A DNA stretch of 64,000 nucleotides from Phycisphaerae bacterium (GTDB taxonomy: Bacteria; Planctomycetota; Phycisphaerae; SM23-33), in assembly GCA_030745875.1 (NCBI GenBank), contig JASLNT010000081.1, positions 1 through 64,000 of the forward strand, in the 5' to 3' direction. Shown here one piece after another: positions 50,132 to 58,302 of the stretch. Within the stretch, counting starts at the first letter, position 1. Every line of letters starts with the position of its first letter. The position numbers were made by a program, and so were the translations under genes. A model generated the notes under the pieces. That model saw only the letters and a list, made by a program, of their open reading frames with translations. It made no database searches and had not been told where the DNA came from.

Positions 50132-51484
50132 CTACAGTTTCCAGCCCTCGCGATACTCGCTCGTCAGGAGCACATCAGCCTCGGGCTTGTTGCTGAATGT
50201 CATCTTCTTCGAATCCCACTTCAGTTCCTGGCCAGGATAATACAACGCCGCATTGCCCGCCAGCACTGCTTCAGCCAGCGGTCCCGAATACGCGAAGTTC
50301 GCTCCTCCGACGATCGGTTTCCCGTCCTTCCGGGCGCCTTTGCAGGCGTTTATCCAGTCCGAGTAGTGTCCTCCGGGCCTGGGCAGGACGATCGGCGGCT
50401 TGCCGAAAGCCCTGCGTTTGGCTTCAGGGATTATCTGCCCGTCGAGCATCTTGCCCTTGTCGCCAATGTAGAGCTTCCCGTTGTTGCCCCATTTTCGCCC
50501 GCTTTCGAGCTCCTCCGGGCGCGGGGGGCGCTTGCCCCCGTCGTACCAGAACAGCTTCACCGCAGGGCGATCGCCAACGGCGGGGAACTTGTATTCAACG
50601 ATCGACCACTTGGGAAAGCTGATCTTGTTGAATTCCGAGCAGGAGGCTTTGACGCTGGTTGGGGCTCCCAAACCCAGCGCCACGAACGGAGAATCGAGTG
50701 CGTGGCAGCCTATGTCGCCCAGGGCGCCCGTACCGAAACCGACCCAGCCTCGCCATACGAACGGGAGATAGCTTCCGTGATAATCCCGCTGCGGCGCCAC
50801 ACCCAGCCACAAATCCCAGTCCAGCCCGTTGGGAACGGTCTGCTTGCCTGCAGGCGCGCCCATTCCCTGAGGCCACCACTTCACGGATCTGTCGGTCCAT
50901 ATGTGCACTTCGCGCACGGTTCCTATGGCTCCGGCGCGAATGAAGTCGCCCGTCGACTGATGGCGTCCGGAGCTATGCCCCTGGATGCCCATTTGCGTGG
51001 CGACTTTGTATTTGGCGGCGGTTTGGGTCATCAGGCGAGCTTCAGCTACGGTGCGCGTCAGCGGTTTCTGACAGTAAACGCCCTTGCCCATTTGCATCGC
51101 CTGCAGCGAGATTCGCGCATGCATGTGGTCCGGAGTTGAGACTATGACCGCGTCGATATCGGAGCCCATCTTTTCGAACAACTTGCGGAAGTCTTTGAAG
51201 ATCTTCGCCCGTTTGTCATACGCTTTGAAAGTTCGCGACGCGCGGCGCGAGTCGACGTCGCACAGGGCGACTATCTTACCGCCGGCCTGCTCGGCATACC
51301 GACAGTCGCTGGACCCCTTGCCCCCGCAGCCGATCTGCGCTACGTTCACGGTGTCGCTTGGCGGGGTCGATCCTTTCTTTGCTCCCAGTACGTGTGAGGG
51401 CACGATCGCGATAGTCCCGGCGGCCGCGACGGCGGTGGTCATGAATTCGCGACGCGATACCCCGTTGCGATGCTTCTGGTCCAT
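50132..51484 (-). CDS. Tat-exported Gfo/Idh/MocA-family oxidoreductase, 450 aa
   Basis: The twin-arginine signal SRREFMTTAVAAAGTIAIVP is clear and GAGGA precedes the ATG. The Rossmann fold follows (VNVAQIGCGGKGSSDCRYAE), then the catalytic motif YCQKPLTRTVAEARLM, where Gln replaces the usual Glu of Glu-Lys-Pro. GALGDIGCHALDSPFVALGL is the conserved Gly-Asp-x-Gly-x-His block. The dinucleotide must be bound before export. Exported members of this family are numerous in planctomycetes and often stand near DUF1080 genes; they are thought to oxidise or epimerise sugars in the periplasm with a tightly bound nucleotide. Flanked by the GT2 and Agl23-like genes. Confidence 0.92.
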   Translation of the reverse strand: MDQKHRNGVSRREFMTTAVAAAGTIAIVPSHVLGAKKGSTPPSDTVNVAQIGCGGKGSSDCRYAEQAGGKIVALCDVDSRRASRTFKAYDKRAKIFKDFRKLFEKMGSDIDAVIVSTPDHMHARISLQAMQMGKGVYCQKPLTRTVAEARLMTQTAAKYKVATQMGIQGHSSGRHQSTGDFIRAGAIGTVREVHIWTDRSVKWWPQGMGAPAGKQTVPNGLDWDLWLGVAPQRDYHGSYLPFVWRGWVGFGTGALGDIGCHALDSPFVALGLGAPTSVKASCSEFNKISFPKWSIVEYKFPAVGDRPAVKLFWYDGGKRPPRPEELESGRKWGNNGKLYIGDKGKMLDGQIIPEAKRRAFGKPPIVLPRPGGHYSDWINACKGARKDGKPIVGGANFAYSGPLAEAVLAGNAALYYPGQELKWDSKKMTFSNKPEADVLLTSEYREGWKL

Positions 51485-51602
51485 GCTTATGTCCTCGTCG
51501 GCGTTCTGTTTGCGTCGTATCGACGCCCGGGTTTCGGACGCGATAACTACGCCTGAAAGGATACCCGCACTCGGCGGGCAATACTACCCCATTTAGGCTC
51601 GT

Positions 51603-53249
51603 CTACTTCGACCCGCCCGTTTGCGTTGCATTGTACTTCTCAAGCAGCTTGCGATTAACGCGTACGTGAAGCGGAGCGTTGGGGCGAAGCTCCCAATCGC
51701 GAGGCTTCTGCCCTTCGGGCGTCTCGGGCCTTAACCAGCCGTACGGAGAAGACCGGAGCATCTTGATCGTAATAGTATCGTTGACATCCTCGCTCAAGTC
51801 CGGTCGATAGATGAAGACCGGAGCCAGCGGCCAGGGCAGGATTCGGCCTTTCTCATCGGTCACCCGCATGTCCAGGTTCGGGAAGTCCCGCAGGTACCAT
51901 GGAAACGGCCAGGGATGATTGTCCGCACAGATGATCTGCACGTGCATGTTCCGCCCGTCAGGATGCAGGTTGGCGATGCCCCTGACATGACGGGCCAGTT
52001 CGGGAACGTCGTAGGTCGCATGTGCGTAAACGTAAGGATTGCCCGGATCGGCGCACTGGGGGAAACTGCCCCTCCACCCCTGCCAAGCCAGATGCCCCGT
52101 CCCCGCCAAGAGCACAACGGCGACAACCGCCTTGAGCGGTGCGGGTTTGGCTAGACGCAGCAGAATGGCGGCTCCAAGTCCGGCAAGGAGGATCATCCCG
52201 TGAAAGAAGCCCAGCAGACACCACGGTGTCTTGTACGATATCACCGAATACACCACCGTCATGACCAGCGTGTAAACGCATAGGAACCGAACGAACGGGA
52301 TACTCGCCTTACCGCATCCTTTTCCGATCAGACCGGCAACCAGGCCCACAACCGCCAGGACCACCACAAACGCTTCAGTCCAGGCGGCCCCATCGTCAAC
52401 TTGCCACCAAGTGATGATCCGTAAGTAGTTATACCACGGATTGCTGTGGTCTCCGGCTGAACCGGCCCCGCCGGCCCGCGTGAAATATCCAAAATACGTG
52501 GCGATCGAGTCGACAATTCCCCCGGGATTGGTGAACAGCGACGACATGAAAGTCGCCGAAACCACCGCCCCGACAACAAAGACAATCCCACCGGAAATCG
52601 CCAGTGATTTCGCTTTGCGTCTGGTCCACCCGTTCCCCTGACACAGGGACAACAGCGCAACGACGCCCCCCGCGACAACCATCGCAAAGAACGCGATTAT
52701 GCACGTTTCCTTCGTCGCGTGCATGAGCCCGGCGCACAGACCGGCAAGAATCAACCACGCAATCCGGGCGACTTGTCGGCGACTGGCGCACCGCCATAAT
52801 GCGGCGATTGCGAAAAACGTAAAGCACACCAGGAGCATCTCCTGGATGTAGTAGCGGCTGTAGAAAACCATCGCCGGTGAGACCGCCCCCAGGACTGCGG
52901 CGCACAGCATGGCGGTGCGGCCGATGGCGTCTCGCACCAACCACAGGCCCGCGATCAACAGTATTCCGCAGATCGCGGGCACAAGGCGCAAGTGCGTTTC
53001 GGTGGTCTGCGCAAGAGTATTCCCGCCGCCCAGAAGGACAACGGGAATAGTCAGGTAGTTTAACGTCGGGCCGTGGTATTCGTGCGGGTCGTACTTGTAC
53101 GTCCCGTCTTCCAACAACTGCCCGAACTTGAACGCGTGCACCGCCTCGTCGGTGTGCATAGGCCGATTATCCAGACACACCAGCCTTATCGCCGCCGCAC
53201 CGGCGACAACAAGGATCAGCACGCCGAGGCTGGCTGCGGGGTGTTTCAT
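51603..53249 (-). CDS. Agl23-like (TIGR03663) multi-spanning glycosyltransferase-39-type protein, 548 aa
   Basis: ATG 53249 overlaps the stop codon of the preceding lipoprotein gene by four bases (ATGA). Ten or more membrane helices are visible. The first periplasmic loop contains CLDNRPMHTDEAVHAFKFGQ, with the Asp-Glu pair typical of lipid-linked-sugar transferases of the GT39/PMT superfamily, and then YDPHEYHGPTLNYLTIP, the hallmark of the TIGR03663 flippase-associated Agl23 group. The C-terminal 150 residues form a soluble periplasmic part. It should take a sugar from polyprenyl phosphate and transfer it outside the cell membrane. The GT2 gene at 49329-50075 could make the donor. Confidence 0.88.
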   Translation of the reverse strand: MKHPAASLGVLILVVAGAAAIRLVCLDNRPMHTDEAVHAFKFGQLLEDGTYKYDPHEYHGPTLNYLTIPVVLLGGGNTLAQTTETHLRLVPAICGILLIAGLWLVRDAIGRTAMLCAAVLGAVSPAMVFYSRYYIQEMLLVCFTFFAIAALWRCASRRQVARIAWLILAGLCAGLMHATKETCIIAFFAMVVAGGVVALLSLCQGNGWTRRKAKSLAISGGIVFVVGAVVSATFMSSLFTNPGGIVDSIATYFGYFTRAGGAGSAGDHSNPWYNYLRIITWWQVDDGAAWTEAFVVVLAVVGLVAGLIGKGCGKASIPFVRFLCVYTLVMTVVYSVISYKTPWCLLGFFHGMILLAGLGAAILLRLAKPAPLKAVVAVVLLAGTGHLAWQGWRGSFPQCADPGNPYVYAHATYDVPELARHVRGIANLHPDGRNMHVQIICADNHPWPFPWYLRDFPNLDMRVTDEKGRILPWPLAPVFIYRPDLSEDVNDTITIKMLRSSPYGWLRPETPEGQKPRDWELRPNAPLHVRVNRKLLEKYNATQTGGSK

Positions 53250-54181
53250 TTAACCGCTATGCCGTAAACCTCAACTTCGATGTAATGGTTCTGGTCGTTG
53301 GACGTATTGCCCTGGCTGTGGAGGCGTACGAAGCGGCCTTTGGTGCCCTTGGGGCAGTACAGGTATCGTCCTTCGTTGGTTTCCACGTAGCCCATCTCCT
53401 CGCCGATTCCCTTACCGTACGAGTTGTCGTGGTCGCTGTTGAAGACGATCTGGACATTCTGGGTGAAGTCTTCGTCGTCGGCTACTTCAACGATCACGTC
53501 GCGGTAGGCGCGGGCCTGTCCGTGATAATGCCACACCGACACGCCGTAGATGTTCGCCTGCAGACCCAGGTCGATCTGAACCCACTTCTTTCCGAAGCCG
53601 ATGTCGACATTGTGTCCGTCTTCACCGGACTTGTCGCCGTCGGTCACCATTTCCAGGTCGCCTACGACCGGGAGGGATTCATTGGAGGTCACGGGCTTCT
53701 TCAGGGCGAGATTAGTTGTTCCGTCAGGAACCTTAATCGTCGGGCGTACTTCGCCTTTGGCGCGGCCTTTAGCAATGTTGGGCTCGTTCATCGGTACGGG
53801 AGTGCCTTTGAACATGGCCTTGGGCAGTTCGATACTCAGCACGACTTTCTTGGCTTTAGCCCCGCCGCCGGGAGTCTTGACATCACCACCACCGGGCGTC
53901 TTGACATCACCGCCGCCGGGCGTCTTGACATCGCCGCCGCCGGGAGTCTTGACATCGCCGCCGCCGGGCGTCTTGACATCACCGCCACCGGGTGTTTTGA
54001 CATCGCCGCCGCCGGGAGTCTTGACATCGCCGCCGCCGGGAGCCTTGACGATCTCGCCGCCGCCGGGGGTCCCGTCGTCGGTTCCGGCCTGATCGTCTTT
54101 CTTACCGCATCCGACAACGATCATCATTCCGACCAGTAAGGTTACTGTGAATATGCTCAGTAGTTTCGTGCTTCTCATCAT
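53246..54181 (-). CDS. Lipoprotein with octapeptide repeats and a discoidin (F5/8 type C) domain, 311 aa
   Basis: ATG 54181 is chosen: GAGG lies six bases upstream and the product opens with a lipoprotein signal whose lipobox is MIVVGC. The frame continues upstream to 54430 without support. After the cysteine comes a Gly/Asp-rich tether and seven copies of the octapeptide GGGDVKTP (residues about 48-104). The rest is a discoidin-like beta sandwich: TNLALKKPVTSNESLPVVGD opens it, WVQIDLGLQANIYGVSVWHY is the signature strand pair, and FVRLHSQGNTSNDQNHYIEV closes it. Such domains bind sugars or surfaces. The repeat works as a flexible stalk pushing the binding domain away from the membrane. Confidence 0.9.
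   Translation of the reverse strand: MMRSTKLLSIFTVTLLVGMMIVVGCGKKDDQAGTDDGTPGGGEIVKAPGGGDVKTPGGGDVKTPGGGDVKTPGGGDVKTPGGGDVKTPGGGDVKTPGGGDVKTPGGGAKAKKVVLSIELPKAMFKGTPVPMNEPNIAKGRAKGEVRPTIKVPDGTTNLALKKPVTSNESLPVVGDLEMVTDGDKSGEDGHNVDIGFGKKWVQIDLGLQANIYGVSVWHYHGQARAYRDVIVEVADDEDFTQNVQIVFNSDHDNSYGKGIGEEMGYVETNEGRYLYCPKGTKGRFVRLHSQGNTSNDQNHYIEVEVYGIAVK
53871..54038 (-). repeat. Seven 24-base in-frame tandem repeats
   Basis: Seven copies of a 24-base unit encode GGGDVKTP. The copies differ at synonymous third positions (for example GGAGTC, GGCGTC, GGTGTT), so the peptide is under selection even though the DNA diverges. Confidence 0.95.
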
Positions 54182-54326
54182 TTTGCCTCGTATTTCGGGG
54201 TTAAAATACTCTTTTGTCCGTTTTTTGGGGTGAATCTGGCGGGGACAAGGCCGCCGGCTACCGAAGCCGGTAGTCTTGTACCCATAATTATAACGAATAT
54301 GGCGGTGATTATCACCAGTGGTTTTT

Positions 54327-55295
54327 CTAAAAAATTTCAAAGTAGTCGCTGCGCCCCGGACCAAGCCTGACGATGCGCCCGCCCTCGGGCGAGTTTTCGT
54401 CGGGCTCAACCAGCAGCGCCGCCACGTCATCGCGGGCCTTGCAGTAGCTCATCGCCTCGTCGGCGGACATCACCATCAGCGCAGTTGACAATGCGTCAGC
54501 CACCGCGCCGGTGCGACAGATAACCCACGCAGCCAGCGGTCCTTCCGCGGGTAGACCCGTTCGCGGGTCGATAATATGCTCTCCACGAGCCTGCGTGCCC
54601 GATCCGCTCACCGCTCCCCCGGTTAGAACAACTTTTTCGATACCCGCCGCCTGGGCCCACGGGCCTCCGACAGCCACCGGCCAGCCGTCTGGCCCGGGCG
54701 AGCCAACAACCCTTACAGTGCTCGTCCCGCCGTGTACGAGAGCGTTATCAACGCCCCACGCGCCCAATACCTCCAACATTCTGTCCAACGCGAACCCCTT
54801 GCCGACAGCGCCGAGGTCCACCGACACGCATCCGGACGGATACTCGCCCCCGGCCTCTCGCACGCCGACCAGGAACCCGTCGCGGTCCATCATGAGCCTG
54901 TCCATACGGACCCTGTCCAGTGCGTCAGCGGGGGTTTCGCCTTCCGGGCCCGCGGGCGGAACGTTGTCGATCTCCTTGTACTTCATCACCGCGCCGATGG
55001 TCGCGTCGAAAGCTCCTTGCGTGTCGGCCCATACTTCAGCCGCTATCGCGAGACACTCGAATACGGAAACATCGACGCCGACGCATTGACCGGGCTCCAG
55101 GCGGTTCACCTGGGCGATGTCGCTGCACGCGTCGAATCTGCTCAACAGGCCGTCGAGGCGGTCCAGTTCCCTGAACGCGGCCCCGGCGGCCTGCCGAGCT
55201 TCAGTCTCGTTGTCACCGACGATGACCGCCTCAAACGTAACGGTCATCGCCTCGTGAGCGAATCGGTGCAGATTCCGCGCCGTGTCGCCCATCAT
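54327..55295 (-). CDS. apbE: FAD:protein FMN transferase (ApbE), 322 aa
   Basis: ATG 55295 (MMGDTARNLHRF) has AGGAG five bases upstream and avoids overlap with the cytochrome gene. ApbE motifs are complete: EAMTVTFEAVIVGDN at the start, LLSRFDACSDIAQVNR, SVDLGAVGKGFALDRMLEVL for FAD binding, and GEHIIDPRTGLPA with the metal-binding residues. The enzyme attaches FMN to a Ser/Thr of exported flavoproteins such as NqrC or RnfG. Unlike most ApbE proteins it shows no signal peptide or lipobox, so it may act in the cytoplasm. No protein with an obvious FMN-attachment motif is visible in the window. It lies ten bases after the seven-haem cytochrome, so a role in that electron-transfer unit is likely. 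Confidence 0.92.
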   Translation of the reverse strand: MMGDTARNLHRFAHEAMTVTFEAVIVGDNETEARQAAGAAFRELDRLDGLLSRFDACSDIAQVNRLEPGQCVGVDVSVFECLAIAAEVWADTQGAFDATIGAVMKYKEIDNVPPAGPEGETPADALDRVRMDRLMMDRDGFLVGVREAGGEYPSGCVSVDLGAVGKGFALDRMLEVLGAWGVDNALVHGGTSTVRVVGSPGPDGWPVAVGGPWAQAAGIEKVVLTGGAVSGSGTQARGEHIIDPRTGLPAEGPLAAWVICRTGAVADALSTALMVMSADEAMSYCKARDDVAALLVEPDENSPEGGRIVRLGPGRSDYFEIF

Positions 55296-55305
55296 GCTCT
55301 CCTGC

Positions 55306-58302
55306 TCACGCCTTCTTATCAGTAGGGCTGGCGTCGTCACTGTCGGCGGCGGCGCCTGCGGGTTCGTCGCTCGCAGGCTTGTCGGTTGCGGTTGAGCAGC
55401 TTGCGGTTCCGCAGTTTAAGAACTTCTTGCAGACCGACCCAATTAAGTACACGACGCTGGCTACGATAATCCCTATGCCCAGATAAAGGTGGGCACAGGC
55501 CATCGCATCCTGCCAGCACATGCCGATCACCGGCAGGGTCGCCAGAGCGGCGGTCAGAACCAGGCCAAATCCGCATAACGCAATCAGCCAGAATCCCAGC
55601 TTCTGCCCCGCGCCAAATCGGCTCGCCCGGGCTCCGCTGCAGGCTCCCGCACGGAAGGCGATAAGCACAAGCAGCGCCACGGCGAACGCCGCGCCAAGCA
55701 TAACGTGCGTTATCAACAGCCATCCGGTGATGGTCTCACCCGCCAGCGGATTCATGAACCCGGTGATAACCAACGCGATAGTCAGGGCGCAGACGGCCAG
55801 TCCGGCCAGCTTGTCGAGAATCGGAGGAATCGCAAAACGACGTTTCCCGGATGCTCCGTCGGACTTGCCCGCTCCGTGTATCGCCAGCGAACCGTAGGCC
55901 GACAGCAGTATCCCCATCAGCAAGGCCGCCGAAAAGAGCACGCACTTGAACATCGGACGGTACAGGAACGTCATTCCGAACGTGCGGTGGAAATCCGCGT
56001 CGAGCCCCTGCAATTCATGCATCGACTTAACGGCGACAGTCTGGGTCAGCAGCGGTCCGGAGCCCGTAACCTTGCCAAACATAAACGCCGAATCCGTCGA
56101 GTGACAATCGGTGCAACCGCCCGCGCCGAGAGCCTGGGGAGCAGGGCGAACACCGTGCGCCATCGGCCAGGAGTATGCGTCAGCAGCCTTGTTGTCGCTT
56201 GCGACAACCGCCCCGCCGGCGCCCAGCGTGAACATCTTTCCGCTGGAGATATAGGCGTACTTTCCGCCTTTGGACTCCTGGAGTTTCCCCAGGACAGTTC
56301 CAACCTGCTGCTCGGTGAACGATTCTTCGACGCCCGCGGTCTGGGCGACCGCCTCGACGAGCGAGTCAGCGATCAGGGGTTTGGTCTTACCGTCGACCAG
56401 CCACGCGAAGCGAGGAACGGCCCGGCGGGTCCCGCCGACCGCAACCTTCACAAGTCGCCAACCCATCGCGTCCGGATCGGCTTTTACGCCGGCTTCCTTG
56501 TCCTCTGCAACCGGTGTGGGAACGAGGTCCCGCTTGTAAGCGAGATCGCCAAAGTCCAGCACGGGGAACCCCTTACCGGGAATATCATCGGCCAGCGCCT
56601 TGATCATCGCCGTCAGCACCACAAGGATCTTCTGGCGCACCGGGGGACGTTCGTTCAGGAACTCGTCCTGGTCGGCGGGATCGGCTTCGGGATCGAGATC
56701 CCTCAGCAGCGTTACGATTTCGCCGTTGAAATCTCTAGCCAGCAGTCCCAGCATCATAGGGGCCTTACCGGAGAAGTCCGAGACGTCCAGACCGCCGTCG
56801 GCGTTAAGCCTGTAGAGTTTGCCCGCTCGCAGGAGGACCGGAATTCCGCCGATTTTCCTTTTCTTGATCAGGTCGGGCCTTTCGGCCATCCTGCCGTAAT
56901 CTTCAGCAATGGGTCCGGCCAGCACGTTGAGAATCTTGGCGATCTGCTGCGGACCGTCGAAAACACCCTTGGTCGCGGGGGCTACTTCGTCGGGCAGAAG
57001 CGGGGTTACTTTTTCGCCTTCAACGCGAGCCCAGAACGCCGGCCAGATCATCCGCACCGGACCGATCTTGCCATCGGAGCCTTTGGCGAATACGCCTTCA
57101 GAGATATTCGGAGCCTCGGTGTACCACTGGGCTCGTCCGAAAATTCCCATACGGTTGATGCGCGCCGTTCGCACTCTGGTCGGCTGGCTGGAGGGCATCG
57201 GGCCTGAGTGGCAGGCGGTGCAGGTCATCTTCTCCAGATGGACCGATGGGAGCCCGGGGTGCTTCGGTACGGGCGCTCCGAGTCTTCCGCCCATCGCCCG
57301 GGCGCCTGATCCCTTCGACCCGAGGTGACAGCCTCTGCATGACAGCGAGGCGACATCCGCATCGCCGCGCTGGGCGCCTTCGGAAGCGTATCCGCGCACG
57401 ATGTTGTGCGAGATGCCGTTTCGGTGACACTGCACGCAGGACAGACCGGCCGCCGAGTGAACGTCGACGTCGCTGCGCCATTTGCCCTGTCCGCTCTTTA
57501 CGGTCGAATGGCAGCTCAGGCAACGTTTGTCTTTCGGGCTTCCGACATCGAGCATCGCCCTGCCCTTCGAATCGAACAGGGACAGATCGTAGTTAACCGC
57601 CGGAGGTGTCGCAAAACCCGTGTCGTCGGGGCTCGGGCCCTTGTAGATGTTCCAGGTGTTGGGCTGCCTGGAGGCCATTCCGCCGACCTCTCCAAGCCCT
57701 GCAGCCGCGGTGCCCGCCCAGCGGAAATTCTCCCGCATCATCTGCTTGGCCCATTCGCTGTGATCCTGCCTGTAGGATGCGTTGTGGCAGCCCATGCAGT
57801 TGATCTCAGCCTTGCCCGAGACGTCCCAGCGCGCGTTGAGGTCGTTAGTGTCTTTCGGCGCACCCATGTCTCCGCCGGGCATGTGTCGCCCGAACAGTTG
57901 CGTGAACGACCAGGGTGTGAGCCCAACGTCCTTGGGCTTGAAGACGTTTTCCGCGCCTTCCCACGAGCGGTTGGACAGGGGCAGGTGCGTGCCCGTAGGT
58001 CCGTCAACCAGCACCCACGGTTCGCCCCGCCGGCCTGACTCGGCGCCAGTCGAGGAGTTGAAGTGCAACCCCTTGGCGATGACATCGTAGTCGTGACACA
58101 TACCGCACGTGGTGCGCGTGGACATGGGCATGGCGCGTTTCATCGACGGCAGGATGGTCCGGTTATCGAGATCCTTCAGGCCCAATCTGTGCAAAGGCAC
58201 GCACCGGGTCCCGTCGGAATGGTGGTTTTGCGGTTCGGCGGCCGGAGCCCCGCTCGCCAGAACAGCAACCGATATCAAGATTGCAGTGGTTATGTATTTC
58301 AA
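55306..58302 (-). CDS. Seven-haem membrane cytochrome c with C-terminal cytochrome-b-like helices, 998 aa
   Basis: TTG 58302 overlaps the stop of the Gfo/Idh/MocA gene (TTGA), and a signal peptide follows. Seven CxxCH motifs occur at about residues 66 (CGMCH), 169 (CMGCH), 261 (CLSCH), 292 (CVQCH), 322 (CRGCH), 359 (CTACH) and 729 (CTDCH). Between the sixth and seventh is a 360-residue haem-free domain of unknown fold. From about residue 780 come six membrane helices with histidines (SLAIHGAGK, WLLITHVMLGAAF, AHLYLGIGIIVASV) that look like a b-type cytochrome or quinol-binding module. The tail is acidic and cysteine-containing. It probably passes electrons between periplasmic oxidations and the quinone pool. 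No exact family name is recognised. Confidence 0.85.
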   Translation of the reverse strand: MKYITTAILISVAVLASGAPAAEPQNHHSDGTRCVPLHRLGLKDLDNRTILPSMKRAMPMSTRTTCGMCHDYDVIAKGLHFNSSTGAESGRRGEPWVLVDGPTGTHLPLSNRSWEGAENVFKPKDVGLTPWSFTQLFGRHMPGGDMGAPKDTNDLNARWDVSGKAEINCMGCHNASYRQDHSEWAKQMMRENFRWAGTAAAGLGEVGGMASRQPNTWNIYKGPSPDDTGFATPPAVNYDLSLFDSKGRAMLDVGSPKDKRCLSCHSTVKSGQGKWRSDVDVHSAAGLSCVQCHRNGISHNIVRGYASEGAQRGDADVASLSCRGCHLGSKGSGARAMGGRLGAPVPKHPGLPSVHLEKMTCTACHSGPMPSSQPTRVRTARINRMGIFGRAQWYTEAPNISEGVFAKGSDGKIGPVRMIWPAFWARVEGEKVTPLLPDEVAPATKGVFDGPQQIAKILNVLAGPIAEDYGRMAERPDLIKKRKIGGIPVLLRAGKLYRLNADGGLDVSDFSGKAPMMLGLLARDFNGEIVTLLRDLDPEADPADQDEFLNERPPVRQKILVVLTAMIKALADDIPGKGFPVLDFGDLAYKRDLVPTPVAEDKEAGVKADPDAMGWRLVKVAVGGTRRAVPRFAWLVDGKTKPLIADSLVEAVAQTAGVEESFTEQQVGTVLGKLQESKGGKYAYISSGKMFTLGAGGAVVASDNKAADAYSWPMAHGVRPAPQALGAGGCTDCHSTDSAFMFGKVTGSGPLLTQTVAVKSMHELQGLDADFHRTFGMTFLYRPMFKCVLFSAALLMGILLSAYGSLAIHGAGKSDGASGKRRFAIPPILDKLAGLAVCALTIALVITGFMNPLAGETITGWLLITHVMLGAAFAVALLVLIAFRAGACSGARASRFGAGQKLGFWLIALCGFGLVLTAALATLPVIGMCWQDAMACAHLYLGIGIIVASVVYLIGSVCKKFLNCGTASCSTATDKPASDEPAGAAADSDDASPTDKKA

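Noticed and set aside
53871..54038. Possible CRISPR array
   Set aside because: The 24-base units are directly tandem without spacers and lie in frame inside a lipoprotein gene.
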